A stretch of 64,000 bases of DNA from Tenacibaculum adriaticum (GCF_008124875.1 NZ_VNIA01000003.1:425474-489473), one strand, 5' to 3'; shown: positions 14,804 through 25,288, counted from the first letter of the stretch. Numbers and translations are program-made. Notes: a model not told the origin generated them from the sequence alone.

Positions 14804-17314
14804 TTAAAAAACATTTTTTAATCGGTTGTAATCTATAAAGTAGACTACGCGTAATGAAAACGTATGTTCCATTTCTTCTTTAAAAAGTTTATCTAAATTT
14901 TCAGCATAGCTAATATCTGCCGGAGCATAATCAGAATCTGGATTTATAGAATTTCTGTAAAAAGCAATTAATTGGCTGCCAGGAGCAAACTGCCAAACAT
15001 AATTTAAATCTAAATTCCAGCTATTAAAATTAACGTTGTCAGTTCCACTATAATTAAAGTCAGCTAAACTTCCATTGTTTTGTAACCTATAATATTGGTC
15101 ATCATATAAAACTTTAGTCCAGTTATGGCGAAAAGTTAGTGATAAAGATGATTTTATGCTGAAACTATATTTTCCAGAAACAGTGTTGTTGTATGATGTT
15201 CTGTCTCGTTCACCAAAAACAATATAGTCTAAGTAAGGAGCTAGAGCAGCATTATCAGCTATATCATCTTCATCGATTTCATCTATATACCCTTGATCAT
15301 TATTGTTTTTACCATAGTTAAAGCCATATACTAAAGAAAATTGATTGCTAAAACGATATCTAGGTGATACACCAAAACCATAACCTTCTAAAGGATGATT
15401 TTTGTAAAAGTTATAATACCAATCATAATCGATAGCAAATTTTTTACGATAATCGGTAGAACCCCAATGATTTACATTTACTCTCATTGGTCTTTCAAAA
15501 TAAATACCACTTGTAGTTCCTTGACGAGGTTCAAAAAAGTCTTTTCTTTCTGAAGAGTAATTTAAGTTAGCCCCGAACCCAAATCGTTTTTTGGTTTGTG
15601 ACCAAAAAGACAAACCCGAGTTAGTTCCAGTATAAATACCAGATTTGTGTTGAAAGTTTACATTGTAATACCAGTCTATCCCATAGTTATTAAAAATTCC
15701 TTTTGGCTTTAGTAATCTATATCCAACAAAACCATAAATAGTTTGTTCATTATTACTGAATAAAATACCCATATCATTTGGGTTATAATCTTTATTTTCA
15801 AAATTATATCCTATTTCGCCTCTCCAATTTCCACCGTGTTTTCCAATACTTGTATCGAAGGCATAACCAGGTGTTGGGTTGTCTATGTCATCTCGAATAT
15901 GAGTGGTTTTAAATGAGCCATCTATATTATAGGTGCTTTTTTTATCTTCTACATGCCATAATAAACCTGTTGTATTGGCATCTCTAAAATGGCCATCTCT
16001 GGTAACATTAGTATTGATTAAAGTAAGGGCTGAATTTTGGTTGAATTGTTGGTCTAAAACTAAAATGTTATAGTTAGAAAATGGATTTGTAACAAGCTTT
16101 CTAGTACTTTTTGTAATTGTATCTGTAATGGTAGCTTCAGTTTCTTCTGTAATAGCATTAAAAAAACCAATACCTAAACCACTTTTAGTTCGGCCAGAAA
16201 TTTTAACGGCATTAATCATATTAACTTTTTCAGGATATTCCGAAATCTCTTCATCTGTGGTTAATTGACTTTCAACATCAAATTGATCGACAGGATAACC
16301 ACCAATTCTTCGAGAATAAAATAAGTTTCCTTTAGTAAATAACTCTGTTCCTTCTGTAAAAAACTGACGTTGTTCTGAAAACTGTTGTTCGAAAGGACCT
16401 AAGTTTAATTCGACATTATCAAAACCTGCTTGACTAAAATCTGGAATTAAAGTAGCATCTAACGTGAAGTTTTCTGATAAACCATACTTAACATCCATAC
16501 CTGCACTCCAAGCGAAATCTGTTTCTCCATTATAAGTTTTGGTTGTTGCAGAAGCATAAGGGTATAAATTTAAACGAGTAGGAGGAGAAATGTTTCTGAA
16601 ATTTTCAATTAGACCGTCGTATTGGGTCCAGTTACCTTTGGTGTTATCAATATTATTCCAAGTGTATTGAGAATTTAAATTGTTTAATTTTCTATGAAAA
16701 TTGAATCCCCAAGATTGTACATCTTCATTTGCAAAACGTAATGCTCTATACGGTATTTTCATTTCAACAGACCAACCTTTATCGGTTACTTTAACCCCAC
16801 TATCCCAAACAGCACTCCAGTTAAAATCTTCATTTCCGTTAGACACTTTAGCATCGGCTTGGTTTCCTGTGCTTTGCACTATAAATTCAAAAGGGTTTTG
16901 ACCATCGTCATTTGGGTTTATAGTGACTAAGAAAAAATCTGCTTGACCAATATTATCCCTGTTAGAAAATTCCATCGGAATTTTATTAGGATGCGGATCA
17001 GACAACATAGCGCTTATGTATATAGCATCATCATCATATACTACCTTTACTTCGGTTTTGTAATCTTTATTAGCTGGTTTACCATTATCGGGTCTCATTT
17101 CAAAAAAATTAGTAGCTATTTCAGCATTTTTCCACGCTTCGTCGGTAAGATTTCCGTCAATTTTTGGTGCTTTTGTTACTCTTGTAGTTGAAATTTTTTT
17201 TCTGTTTTTGTTTAATTGGGCAAAAATATTGCTGCTAAACAAAGCTGAAACGAGTAGTAATAAAACAGGTTTTCGCATTTTTTGGTTGTTTGATGGTGCT
17301 AAATTATCTATCAA
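14804..17314 (-). CDS. DUF5916 / CBM9-like outer-membrane protein
   Basis: An 836-residue exported protein. The N terminus contains a signal peptide (start MIDNLAPSNNQKMRKP, hydrophobic stretch ending SNIFAQ); an inner Met at residue 13 (MRKPVLLLL) is the more likely start. Residues about 40-235 form a carbohydrate-binding-module-9-like domain (KIDGNLTDEAWKNAEI; DDAIYISAMLSD). The remainder is DUF5916, rich in alternating aromatic beta-strands as expected of an outer-membrane barrel, ending in FSLRVVYFIDYNRLKNVF. The family is common in Bacteroidota and its ligand is unknown. Monocistronic with its own terminator. Confidence 0.88.
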   Translation of the reverse strand: MIDNLAPSNNQKMRKPVLLLLVSALFSSNIFAQLNKNRKKISTTRVTKAPKIDGNLTDEAWKNAEIATNFFEMRPDNGKPANKDYKTEVKVVYDDDAIYISAMLSDPHPNKIPMEFSNRDNIGQADFFLVTINPNDDGQNPFEFIVQSTGNQADAKVSNGNEDFNWSAVWDSGVKVTDKGWSVEMKIPYRALRFANEDVQSWGFNFHRKLNNLNSQYTWNNIDNTKGNWTQYDGLIENFRNISPPTRLNLYPYASATTKTYNGETDFAWSAGMDVKYGLSENFTLDATLIPDFSQAGFDNVELNLGPFEQQFSEQRQFFTEGTELFTKGNLFYSRRIGGYPVDQFDVESQLTTDEEISEYPEKVNMINAVKISGRTKSGLGIGFFNAITEETEATITDTITKSTRKLVTNPFSNYNILVLDQQFNQNSALTLINTNVTRDGHFRDANTTGLLWHVEDKKSTYNIDGSFKTTHIRDDIDNPTPGYAFDTSIGKHGGNWRGEIGYNFENKDYNPNDMGILFSNNEQTIYGFVGYRLLKPKGIFNNYGIDWYYNVNFQHKSGIYTGTNSGLSFWSQTKKRFGFGANLNYSSERKDFFEPRQGTTSGIYFERPMRVNVNHWGSTDYRKKFAIDYDWYYNFYKNHPLEGYGFGVSPRYRFSNQFSLVYGFNYGKNNNDQGYIDEIDEDDIADNAALAPYLDYIVFGERDRTSYNNTVSGKYSFSIKSSLSLTFRHNWTKVLYDDQYYRLQNNGSLADFNYSGTDNVNFNSWNLDLNYVWQFAPGSQLIAFYRNSINPDSDYAPADISYAENLDKLFKEEMEHTFSLRVVYFIDYNRLKNVF

Positions 17315-17561
17315 ATAAATAGATAAGTCTTAAAATCGTGTTAATTAATGTAAAGACCTCTTAAAATATTTTTTGTGACGACTGTTAACATTTTTTTAAC
17401 GCGTTAAGAATAAAAGTAATTGTTTGAGTTCCTCATGGAGAGTGAGTGTTAATAGTCAGTTTTTTTAATGTTTTTTAATGAAATCTAAAAAATATTGAAA
17501 AAGAACGTTCAAAATAATGATATTTTAATGTGCAAAAAGGTTATAGTTTGGTTTGAATTTG

Positions 17562-17569
17562 TATTTTTG
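17562..17569 (+). promoter_or_regulatory. -7 element (TATTTTTG) of sucC
   Basis: TATTTTTG fits the TAnnTTTG consensus 24 bases before the sucC ATG at 17594. It lies inside a longer open frame, which supports starting sucC at 17594 rather than upstream. The -33 match is weak. Confidence 0.45.
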
Positions 17570-17593
17570 TTCGACTTTAAAAATTCATATCGA

Positions 17594-18790
17594 ATGAACT
17601 TACACGAATATCAAGGTAAAGAAATTTTAAGCAGTTTTGGTGTTAGAATTCAACGCGGAATTGTTGCAAATACTCCAGAAGAAGCTGTAGCAGCAGCAAA
17701 AAAATTAACTAAAGAAACGGGTACAGGTTGGCACGTAATTAAAGCACAAGTTCACGCAGGTGGTCGTGGTAAAGGTGGTGGTGTTAAATTGGCTAAAAAC
17801 TTAGATGAGGTAAAAAGCATTTCTAATGATATTTTAGGAATGATGTTAATTACGCCTCAAACTTCAGCAGAAGGAAAATTAGTAAATCAGGTTTTAATTG
17901 CTGAGGATGTATATTATCCAGGTGAAAATGAGCCAGACGAATATTATATGTCGGTTTTATTAAACCGTGCAACAGGTAGAAACATGGTTATGTATTCTAC
18001 TGAAGGAGGAATGGATATTGAAACAGTAGCAGAAGAAACTCCACATTTAATTTTTACAGAAGAGATTGATCCTACTTTAGGATTATTACCTTTTCAAGCT
18101 CGTAAGATTGCCTTTAATTTAGGATTGTCTGGTGGAGCATTAAAAGAAATGGTAAAGTTTGTTACTGCTTTATATACAGCATACATCAAATCAGATTCTT
18201 CAATGTTTGAAATTAACCCAGTGTTAAAAACTTCAGACGATAAGATTATGGCAGTAGATGCTAAAGTTACCTTAGATGACAACGCATTATTTCGTCATAA
18301 AGATTATGCAGCAATGCGTGATTTACGTGAGGAAAACCCAATTGAAGTAGAAGCTAATGAAGCTGGCTTAAACTATGTTGATTTAGACGGTAATGTAGGA
18401 TGTATGGTAAACGGAGCTGGTTTAGCAATGGGAACTATGGATTTAATTAAACAGGCAGGTGGAGAGCCAGCTAACTTTTTAGATGTTGGTGGTACTGCAG
18501 ATGCACAGCGTGTAGAAACGGCTTTCGGGATTATTTTAAAAGACCCAAATGTAAAAGCAATTTTAGTAAATATTTTTGGAGGAATTGTTCGTTGTGATCG
18601 TGTTGCTCAAGGTATTGTAGATGCTTATAAAAATATGGGTGATAAAATTAATGTGCCAATTATTGCACGTTTACAAGGAACAAACGCTAAAGAAGCAAAA
18701 GAATTAATTGACAACAGCGGAATGGAAATTATCTCAGCAACTGAGTTCCAAGAAGCAGCTGATAAAGTAGCAGAAGTTTTAAAAGCTTAA
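17594..18790 (+). CDS. sucC: Succinyl-CoA ligase (ADP-forming) beta subunit
   Basis: A 398-residue ATP-grasp subunit of the TCA-cycle enzyme that interconverts succinyl-CoA and succinate with ATP formation. The start is placed at the ATG giving MNLHEYQGKEILSSFGVRI, the universal SucC N terminus; the frame stays open upstream to 17495, but those residues are unlike SucC and overlap the probable promoter. The nucleotide-binding glycine-rich segment HAGGRGKGGGVKLAK and the phosphate-loop regions GNVGCMVNGAGLAMGTMD and NIFGGIVRCD are intact. sucD is not adjacent; a terminator follows at 18823. Confidence 0.97.
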   Translation: MNLHEYQGKEILSSFGVRIQRGIVANTPEEAVAAAKKLTKETGTGWHVIKAQVHAGGRGKGGGVKLAKNLDEVKSISNDILGMMLITPQTSAEGKLVNQVLIAEDVYYPGENEPDEYYMSVLLNRATGRNMVMYSTEGGMDIETVAEETPHLIFTEEIDPTLGLLPFQARKIAFNLGLSGGALKEMVKFVTALYTAYIKSDSSMFEINPVLKTSDDKIMAVDAKVTLDDNALFRHKDYAAMRDLREENPIEVEANEAGLNYVDLDGNVGCMVNGAGLAMGTMDLIKQAGGEPANFLDVGGTADAQRVETAFGIILKDPNVKAILVNIFGGIVRCDRVAQGIVDAYKNMGDKINVPIIARLQGTNAKEAKELIDNSGMEIISATEFQEAADKVAEVLKA

Positions 18791-18822
18791 AGAGTACAAT
18801 TAATTTTTAGTTAGATATATTA

Positions 18823-18851
18823 AAAACGTCTCACAATTGTGGGGCGTTTTT
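18823..18851 (+). terminator. Terminator of sucC
   Basis: AAAACGTCTCAC, loop AATT, GTGGGGCGTTTT: 12 pairs including two G-U pairs, followed by T. It lies 32 bases after the sucC stop. Confidence 0.85.
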
Positions 18852-18867
18852 GGTTAGTTAAAGAATA

Positions 18868-18902
18868 AAAAAAATCTGAAGAGTATAACTCTCCAGATTT
18901 TT
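18868..18902 (-). terminator. Terminator of ndk
   Basis: On the minus strand, AAAAATCTG and GAGT pair with ACTC and CAGATTTTT in a bulged hairpin, then a T-run. It lies about 40 bases after the ndk stop and back-to-back with the sucC terminator. Confidence 0.8.
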
Positions 18903-18944
18903 AAATATATTTAACGAAACCTTAAAAAGAGGTTTGTTTTTTTA

Positions 18945-19364
18945 TTAAAACATTTCTCTACCAGAAAAATGGAAAGCTCCTTCGATAGCAGCATTTTCAT
19001 CAGAATCTGAACCATGTACTGCGTTTTCACCGATAGAAGTAGCAAACATTTTACGAATAGTTCCTTCAGCAGCCTCAGCTGGATTTGTAGCACCAATTAA
19101 TGTTCTAAAATCTTCAACAGCATTGTCTTTTTCTAAAATTGCAGAAATAATAGGTCCACGAGTCATAAACTCAACTAACTCACCAAAAAACGGACGCTCG
19201 CTATGAACACCATAAAAAGATTCAGCATCACGCTTCGTCATTTGAGTTTTTTTCATTGCTACAATTCTAAATCCTGCAGCGTTAATTTTTTCTAAAATAG
19301 CACCAGTATGTCCGTTTTCTACAGCATCTGGTTTAATCATTGTAAAAGTTCTATTTGTTGCCAT
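18945..19364 (-). CDS. ndk: Nucleoside diphosphate kinase
   Basis: A 139-residue enzyme that equilibrates nucleoside di- and triphosphates through a phospho-His intermediate. The catalytic His is His117 in NAVHGSDS, and the N-terminal [16 protein letters not shown] and the loop [13 protein letters not shown] are typical. Length is normal. Divergent from the DHH phosphoesterase gene with about 100 bases between the starts; a TAATTTCG box (minus strand, 19422-19429) is a possible one-mismatch -7 element. Confidence 0.97.
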   Translation of the reverse strand: MATNRTFTMIKPDAVENGHTGAILEKINAAGFRIVAMKKTQMTKRDAESFYGVHSERPFFGELVEFMTRGPIISAILEKDNAVEDFRTLIGATNPAEAAEGTIRKMFATSIGENAVHGSDSDENAAIEGAFHFSGREMF

Positions 19365-19464
19365 TACTTTGTATTTTCTATATTTACATTTTCTTGTGTA
19401 GCTTCTTACACAAAATCGGCGCGAAATTACACATTTTTTTAATTATATTGTATATTCGCCACTT

Positions 19465-20493
19465 ATGATTTTAAAAAACATTGAAGACTTAAAGGTTTAT
19501 TTAAATGTACCAAGAAATATTGTAGTGATTGGGCATAGAAATCCCGATGGAGATGCAATAGGTTCTACTTTAGGTTTAAAACATTATTTAGATAAAAAAG
19601 GGCATACTACGCAAGTGTTAATGCCTAACGAATACCCAGATTTTTTACATTGGGTTCCAGGTTCGGAAACTGTATACCGATTTGATCGTCAGAATAATCA
19701 ATGTATAAAAGCATTAGAGAAGTCAGAAATTATCTTTTTACTAGATTTTAATGCATTGCATAGAGTAGGAGGAGATATGCAAAATACCTTAGAAAAATAT
19801 GAGAATGATTTTGCGTTGATAGATCATCATCAACAACCAGATGATTTTAAATATATGTATTCAGACACCACAATGTCTTCAACCTGTGAAATGGTCTATA
19901 ATTTTATAAAAATGATGGGAGATGTTGATCTAATTGATGAAAACATTGCAACCTGTTTGTATGTAGGAATTATGACAGATACAGGTTCGTTCCGCTTTAG
20001 ATCTACAACCAGTAAAACCCACAAAATCATTGCCGATTTAATAGATAAAGGAGCAAAAAATGATAGAATTCATAGTAATATATATGATGCAAACTCGTAT
20101 AACCGATTGTTGTTATTAGGACAAGCATTAAGTAATATGAAAGTGCTGCCTGAGTATAAAACAGCTTTTATAACTTTGTCTAACGAAGAGAAAGAGAAGT
20201 TTAATTACGAAAAAGGAGATACAGAAGGTGTTGTAAATTATGCACTTTCACTTAAAAATATTGTTTTTGCTGCTATTTTTATTGAAGATAAAGAGCAAGG
20301 TATTATTAAAATATCGTTCCGATCTAAAGGTAAATTCTCTGTAAATCAATTTGCACGTAATTATTTTCACGGAGGAGGTCATGATAATGCTGCTGGAGGA
20401 AAATCAGAAGAGACGATGGAAAATACTATTCAAAAGTTTGTATCGTTATTATCTAATTATCAACAAGAATTAGAGACCTCGTATGAAGCGTAG
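19465..20493 (+). CDS. DHH-family phosphoesterase, NrnA-like oligoribonuclease/pAp phosphatase
   Basis: A 342-residue cytosolic enzyme. The DHH domain (residues 15-200) carries GHRNPDGDAIGSTLGL, LLDFNALHRVGG and the DHH motif in LIDHHQQPDD, all metal-binding. The DHHA1 domain ends with NYFHGGGHDNAAGG. The domain order and length fit NrnA, which degrades nano-RNA and hydrolyses 3'-phosphoadenosine 5'-phosphate. It overlaps gldI by 11 bases and starts an operon with three peptidyl-prolyl isomerase genes and a PAP2 gene. Confidence 0.92.
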   Translation: MILKNIEDLKVYLNVPRNIVVIGHRNPDGDAIGSTLGLKHYLDKKGHTTQVLMPNEYPDFLHWVPGSETVYRFDRQNNQCIKALEKSEIIFLLDFNALHRVGGDMQNTLEKYENDFALIDHHQQPDDFKYMYSDTTMSSTCEMVYNFIKMMGDVDLIDENIATCLYVGIMTDTGSFRFRSTTSKTHKIIADLIDKGAKNDRIHSNIYDANSYNRLLLLGQALSNMKVLPEYKTAFITLSNEEKEKFNYEKGDTEGVVNYALSLKNIVFAAIFIEDKEQGIIKISFRSKGKFSVNQFARNYFHGGGHDNAAGGKSEETMENTIQKFVSLLSNYQQELETSYEA

Positions 20494-21025
20494 TATATAT
20501 ATATTAACAGGATTAGTATTGTTGTTTTCTTGCAAAGAACCCAAAGTAAGAAAACCTAAGCAACATTCTACAACCAATTTTTATAAAGAGGTTTTAGACC
20601 AAAATAAAAAACTAAACGAGTTAGAAAACAAACGAATTGAGTATTTAATTTCTCAAGATACTCTTCATCAGTATAAAAGTTCTTCTAACGGATTTTGGTA
20701 TACCTTTATCCAAAAAGATACTATAAATCATGTTGTGCCAAAAGAGAATGATTTGGTAACCATTCAATACACCATTCAAGATGTAAATGGAAACCCTATT
20801 TACGCAAAACAAGAAAGAACTTATAAAGTAGATAAAGAAGATTTTATCCCTGGTTTACAAGACGGAATAAAATTAATGAAAGAAGGAGAAACAGTTACTT
20901 TTATCGTTCCGTCGTATAGAGCTTATGGTGTAGTAGGAGATGGTAATAAAATCGGAATCAATCAACCCTTAAAAAGTACTTTAACATTAATAAAAATAAA
21001 ACAAAAAACAAATGAAAATAAGTAA
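20483..21025 (+). CDS. gldI: GldI-like gliding-motility FKBP-type isomerase lipoprotein
   Basis: A 180-residue lipoprotein (lipobox Cys17 in LLFSCKEP). Residues about 85-175 form an FKBP domain ([44 protein letters not shown]). Size, lipobox and position match GldI, an FKBP-type peptidyl-prolyl isomerase required for gliding in Flavobacterium johnsoniae and thought to fold cell-envelope components of the Gld/T9SS machinery. It begins within the end of the DHH gene and overlaps the next isomerase gene by 14 bases, so it is translationally coupled on both sides. Confidence 0.85.
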   Translation: MKRSIYILTGLVLLFSCKEPKVRKPKQHSTTNFYKEVLDQNKKLNELENKRIEYLISQDTLHQYKSSSNGFWYTFIQKDTINHVVPKENDLVTIQYTIQDVNGNPIYAKQERTYKVDKEDFIPGLQDGIKLMKEGETVTFIVPSYRAYGVVGDGNKIGINQPLKSTLTLIKIKQKTNENK

Positions 21026-21734
21026 ATTAATAGCTGTAGCGGCTTTAGGATTAACAGTAGTATCATGTAACAGTCAATTAAAAACAAAAAGCTCTTTAGC
21101 TACAGAAATAGATTCTGTAAGCTATGCTTTAGGTTTAAACATGGCAGAACAAATGAAGGTAAATGCAGAAGAAGTAGATGCTGATTTATTTGTACAAGGT
21201 TATTTAAATGGTCAAGACTCTTCAAACTTATTAATTCCATCAAAAGATGTTAAGAAAGTATTAGATACTTACTTCCAAAAAAAGCGTCAAGAAATGATGA
21301 AGAAGAAGCAAGAGGAAATGGCAAAGCAAGCTGAGGAAAAATTTGGAGAGAATAAAAAAGCAGGAGAAGATTTCTTAGCTGAAAATAAAATAAAACCAGG
21401 AGTTCAAACAACGGAAAGTGGTTTGCAATACATTGTTTTAAAAGAAGGTAAAGGAGCATCGCCAAAAGCGACTGATAAAGTTAAAGTTCATTACCACGGT
21501 ACACTATTAGACGGTACCGTTTTTGATAGTTCTGTAGATAGAAAAGAACCAGCAGAATTTGGAGTATCTCAAGTTATTAAAGGTTGGACAGAAGGGTTAC
21601 AGTTAATGAATCCAGGAGCAAAATATAAATTTTTTATACCTCAAGATTTAGCATATGGAGCTCAACAAAGAGGAGCACAAATCAAGCCTTTTTCTGCTTT
21701 AGTTTTTGAAGTAGAATTATTAGAAGTGAAATAA
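21012..21734 (+). CDS. FkpA-like FKBP-type peptidyl-prolyl isomerase lipoprotein
   Basis: A 240-residue lipoprotein (Cys19 in TVVSCNSQ). Residues about 30-115 are the FKBP N-terminal dimerisation domain ([15 protein letters not shown]), ending in a charged coiled coil ([20 protein letters not shown]). Residues about 130-240 are the FKBP catalytic domain ([48 protein letters not shown]). This is the FkpA/Mip layout of a dimeric envelope chaperone. Middle gene of the isomerase operon. Confidence 0.92.
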   Translation: MKISKLIAVAALGLTVVSCNSQLKTKSSLATEIDSVSYALGLNMAEQMKVNAEEVDADLFVQGYLNGQDSSNLLIPSKDVKKVLDTYFQKKRQEMMKKKQEEMAKQAEEKFGENKKAGEDFLAENKIKPGVQTTESGLQYIVLKEGKGASPKATDKVKVHYHGTLLDGTVFDSSVDRKEPAEFGVSQVIKGWTEGLQLMNPGAKYKFFIPQDLAYGAQQRGAQIKPFSALVFEVELLEVK

Positions 21735-21737
21735 AGT

Positions 21738-22784
21738 ATGATGAAATCAATTAAATTATTAATTGTTTTTACACTTGTATTGTCTGCATGCAAAACATTA
21801 AAATATCCTGATTTAGGAAATGGTTTGTATGCAGATATACAAACCAATCGTGGAGACATTTTAGTTAAACTACACGATGTTGAGGTTCCTATGACGGTAG
21901 CAAATTTTGTTTCTTTAGCTGAGGGAGACAATCCGAAGTTAGCTGATTCATTGCAAGGTAAACCTTTCTACGACGGTACAAAATTTCACCGTGTAATTAA
22001 AAATTTTATGATTCAAGGGGGTGATCCTACAGGAACTGGAAGAGGAAATGCAGGTTACCAATTTGATGATGAATTCCCTTTAAATAATGAAGGTAAATTG
22101 ATATATAAACATGATGGAGCAGGAGTATTGTCGATGGCGAATTCTGGACCATCAACAAATTCTAGCCAGTTTTTTATTACACATAAAGAAACACCATGGT
22201 TAGATGGTAAACACTCAGTTTTTGGTAAAGTTCATCTAGGCCAATCGGTTGTTGATAGCATCAGACAAAATGATTATATCAAAAAAGTAGCTATAATTAG
22301 AATTGGTGATGAAGCAGAAAACTTTGATGCTCCTAGTGTTTTCTTAAAGGAAATAGCGAACAGTAAAGAGCGCAAAATTGAGCGTGAAAAAAAGCTGGAA
22401 ATAGCAAAAGAGTTGTTTAAACAGAAAATGGGAATTGATAATGCTATCAAAACAAATTCGGGTTTAAAAATTCTTCAACTACAAAAAGGAGAAGGCAAAA
22501 AAGTTAATCCAGCTTTACCAACTACTGTACACTATACATTGTACGACACAAATGGTAATAAGATAAACTCTTCTATAGATAAAGGAGAGCCTTTTACGTT
22601 TACCTTAAATAAAGATCCTCTAATAGCAGGGTGGAAAGAAGGAGCAAAAATGATGAGAGAAGGGGAGAAATCAAGACTATTTATTCCTAGTTATTTGGGA
22701 TATGGAAGTATTGGAAGACCACCATTAATAGAGCCAAATACAGAATTAATTTTTGAAATAGAAGTAATAAAAGTTGGAAAATAG
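21738..22784 (+). CDS. Cyclophilin-FKBP fusion peptidyl-prolyl isomerase lipoprotein
   Basis: A 348-residue lipoprotein (Cys18 in LSACKTLK) carrying two unrelated isomerase domains. Residues about 30-200 are a cyclophilin ([49 protein letters not shown]), with the catalytic Arg in FHRV present. Residues about 235-348 are an FKBP domain ([45 protein letters not shown]). Such dual-family immunophilins with cyclophilin first are known from flavobacteria. It follows the FkpA-like gene by 3 bases and overlaps the PAP2 gene. Confidence 0.92.
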   Translation: MMKSIKLLIVFTLVLSACKTLKYPDLGNGLYADIQTNRGDILVKLHDVEVPMTVANFVSLAEGDNPKLADSLQGKPFYDGTKFHRVIKNFMIQGGDPTGTGRGNAGYQFDDEFPLNNEGKLIYKHDGAGVLSMANSGPSTNSSQFFITHKETPWLDGKHSVFGKVHLGQSVVDSIRQNDYIKKVAIIRIGDEAENFDAPSVFLKEIANSKERKIEREKKLEIAKELFKQKMGIDNAIKTNSGLKILQLQKGEGKKVNPALPTTVHYTLYDTNGNKINSSIDKGEPFTFTLNKDPLIAGWKEGAKMMREGEKSRLFIPSYLGYGSIGRPPLIEPNTELIFEIEVIKVGK

Positions 22785-23361
22785 TTTTTTAGAAAATATT
22801 ATATCAAAAGATAAAGAAGTACTTATTTATCTTAACAACCTAGGAAGTGAACATTGGGATGCAATGTGGTTAGGTATCACTAATCAATTTAATTGGGTTC
22901 CGTTATTTGTCGTTGTTTTAGTGTTGATTGGGTTAAAATTTGGAGTAAAAAAAACCTTATTTATAATGTTATTTATAACTGTTTTAGTTGCTTTTTCAGA
23001 TCAGTTTACTAATTTAGTTAAAGGTCTTGTAGCAAGACCACGTCCTTGTAATGCACCTGAAATTAGAGCGTATTTAAGACAGCTTTCTTATAAGCCTAGG
23101 GGGTATAGCTTTTGGTCTGGGCATGCTTTTTCATCTACCGCCTTTACTACGTTTACTATTTTATTTCTGCATAGGTATTACAAGTTTATTTTTTTTATGA
23201 TTTTATTTCCGTTAGTATTTGGTTTTAGTAGAATCTACTTAGGAGTACATTATCCGTTAGATGTTTTTTCTGGTTATTTATTTGGAGTTTTGACAGGATT
23301 TTTATTTTATAAAATATTCAAATTTTTTCACCAGAAAATATTCAAAGAAAAGCTAGCTTAG
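22774..23361 (+). CDS. PAP2-family membrane phosphatase
   Basis: A 195-residue protein with about five membrane segments. Catalytic motifs: C1 in [10 protein letters not shown]2 in [11 protein letters not shown]3 in [17 protein letters not shown]2 has Trp where most family members have Pro (PSGH). The start is a TTG that overlaps the end of the isomerase fusion gene by 11 bases; the next Met is 30 residues in, after the conserved [10 protein letters not shown] segment, so the TTG is preferred. Likely a lipid-phosphate or undecaprenyl-diphosphate phosphatase; the substrate is not determinable. Confidence 0.88.
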   Translation: MENSFLENIISKDKEVLIYLNNLGSEHWDAMWLGITNQFNWVPLFVVVLVLIGLKFGVKKTLFIMLFITVLVAFSDQFTNLVKGLVARPRPCNAPEIRAYLRQLSYKPRGYSFWSGHAFSSTAFTTFTILFLHRYYKFIFFMILFPLVFGFSRIYLGVHYPLDVFSGYLFGVLTGFLFYKIFKFFHQKIFKEKLA

Positions 23362-23389
23362 AAAAAAGAGGGACAGTTTTTAAGATTTA

Positions 23390-25081
23390 TTATTCGTTCT
23401 TAAAATTGCAGTTTACGATTGAACTCATTCTTACAGGCTTTGTTTCCTTATTCGCTTTTCCAATAATTTGAATAAATTCAGGGGTAAATTTATTTTCAAA
23501 ATTAGGTAACAAAAAGTTAATAGAACCATTAAATAATTCTGCTTTAATAGCTTCTGCTTTTCTAGGGTTATCATTTTTATCAGCAGTCTTCAGAGTTATT
23601 TTATTTTTATCTTTCAAAATAATATAAAAGTCTACTGTGTTCAAATCTATGTGATTAGGGTTTTGAACCACTACTTTAAAATGATTAAGTTGATTTTTCT
23701 TGATTATTGGAGTCTCAACAATTTCTAATAAAATATTCTCTTTTTTATAATTTTTTATTTTTGATAAAAAAAGTTTGCCTTTGTTTCTTTTAATCAGTGA
23801 GTCTGTGGTGTATCTTTCTTTTGAATATTCAATTTTAATCATTTCGTCAAAAGCAAAACCATTATTGTAATCTAGCAAATCATACTGATTTTTTCGACTA
23901 CTCCAAGAATTGTATTGGTATGATTTTTTACCTGAATAAAACCAATAGATTGATGTGTTTTGATAAGAATTTAAAAATAAAGGTTTTTTACCATCTAATT
24001 TTTTATCTAGTTTGGCAACCCATTTTTTATTTCCATGCATATCAAACTGACGAGGAAGCATCCCATCATTAGCCATTGCAAAGCGTAAAAAAGTAGTTAT
24101 AACTAAGGTAACACCCGCTAACCATAAAAATGATTTTCTACTTCTAGGATTTTCTATAAGATAATTAAAAGGAATTATAATTAAGGAAATAGAAATAGGA
24201 ACTACCCATTGAGCTTGTGTGCTTCCTTTAAAGGAGGATATAAAGAAAAAAATAATAAATCCCATTACAATAAAATTCAATGCTCTTTGAAAATAATCTT
24301 TGGTTTTAAGGTTTTTAAATAACGCTTTATAAACGATAGGAAATGTAAATCCTATTATAGCAATCATGTTTATAAAATGCATATAGGTATAACGAAAATG
24401 ATAAATAGAGTTTTCTTTTCTTTCCAATAAATGATATTTAAACGATGGATAATCGTTAGCGTATTGCCAATACAAGTGTGGAGAAAAAAGTAGAATGGCA
24501 ACCAGCGTAGTTATCCATAATTTGTAATCTTTTAATAATTTTAAATTAGATAAAATTACAAAGATTATGATTAACGCAGCTTGGTATTTACTATACATCA
24601 TGCCAGCCATTGATAGGGCTAAAACACTATAGCTTAATAATGATTTATCTTTCAAGTATTTTTGATATCCTATTAAAAAAATTGCCATAAAAAACAACAA
24701 AGGAGCATCGGGTACAGTAATAAAACCATATACATTAAACAAAGAAGTAGTTAATACAATAAGGATAAACAACCACGTGTATTCTTTTTTCTTTGGATGT
24801 TGAATTAAGAACCAAACTAAATAAAATGTAACAGATAATGTTATTGCAGAAAAAAAACGAACGCTTAATTCTCCACTAGAAAAGAATAGTTTTGAAATGG
24901 TTATCCAAACAGCAACCATAGGAGGATGATCAAAATAGCCCCAATCTAAAAAGTTACTATACACCCAATAATAAGCTTCATCGGCTATAAGATCTGTGGT
25001 ATACCCTTGTATTATATTTACCACAAATAAAATAATAAGAAAAATTATAAGTAGTTTGTTTGCGTTTTGTATGATTTTCAT
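23390..25081 (-). CDS. GT39-type (PMT/ArnT-like) membrane glycosyltransferase
   Basis: A 563-residue protein with about ten membrane segments in residues 10-345 and a soluble C-terminal domain. The first periplasmic loop has the family signature: DLIADEAYYWVYS (acidic catalytic pair region) and WGYFDHPPMVAVWI. This places it with dolichyl-/undecaprenyl-phosphate-sugar transferases of GT39/GT83, which move a sugar from a lipid carrier to lipid A, protein or glycan. It is convergent with the PAP2 gene. Acceptor and sugar are unknown. Confidence 0.88.
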   Translation of the reverse strand: MKIIQNANKLLIIFLIILFVVNIIQGYTTDLIADEAYYWVYSNFLDWGYFDHPPMVAVWITISKLFFSSGELSVRFFSAITLSVTFYLVWFLIQHPKKKEYTWLFILIVLTTSLFNVYGFITVPDAPLLFFMAIFLIGYQKYLKDKSLLSYSVLALSMAGMMYSKYQAALIIIFVILSNLKLLKDYKLWITTLVAILLFSPHLYWQYANDYPSFKYHLLERKENSIYHFRYTYMHFINMIAIIGFTFPIVYKALFKNLKTKDYFQRALNFIVMGFIIFFFISSFKGSTQAQWVVPISISLIIIPFNYLIENPRSRKSFLWLAGVTLVITTFLRFAMANDGMLPRQFDMHGNKKWVAKLDKKLDGKKPLFLNSYQNTSIYWFYSGKKSYQYNSWSSRKNQYDLLDYNNGFAFDEMIKIEYSKERYTTDSLIKRNKGKLFLSKIKNYKKENILLEIVETPIIKKNQLNHFKVVVQNPNHIDLNTVDFYIILKDKNKITLKTADKNDNPRKAEAIKAELFNGSINFLLPNFENKFTPEFIQIIGKANKETKPVRMSSIVNCNFKNE

Positions 25082-25288
25082 TCTCGCAAAGCTAAAAAAT
25101 AACTAGCAATAAAAAGATGTTTATTTGTTTTAAGACTTAACTTCTCGGTTACGATACGTTTCGTAAAATGTTCATCTTACTTTTCTGTCTTAGCGTAAAG
25201 TTGTTGAATAAGAGAGAAGTACAGCTTATAAAATCTACTGTAATAGATTACAAGTAGTATTGTAGGTAGTTGGTTTTATTTTTTTAGT

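Noticed and set aside
16701..16901. Short plus-strand frames within the DUF5916 gene and other long genes
   Set aside because: They are antisense shadows of well-supported genes, with no ribosome binding site, family match or own promoter.
17495..17593. Upstream extension of sucC by 33 residues
   Set aside because: The N terminus MNLHEYQGKEIL is universal for SucC, and a TAnnTTTG promoter box at 17562-17569 lies within the extension.
25082..25288. Possible small gene or boundary element left of the TPR gene
   Set aside because: No sensible frame, no copy of the TACAACACCGTATAAAA core and no clear palindrome were found; the left end of the accessory island is therefore not defined.
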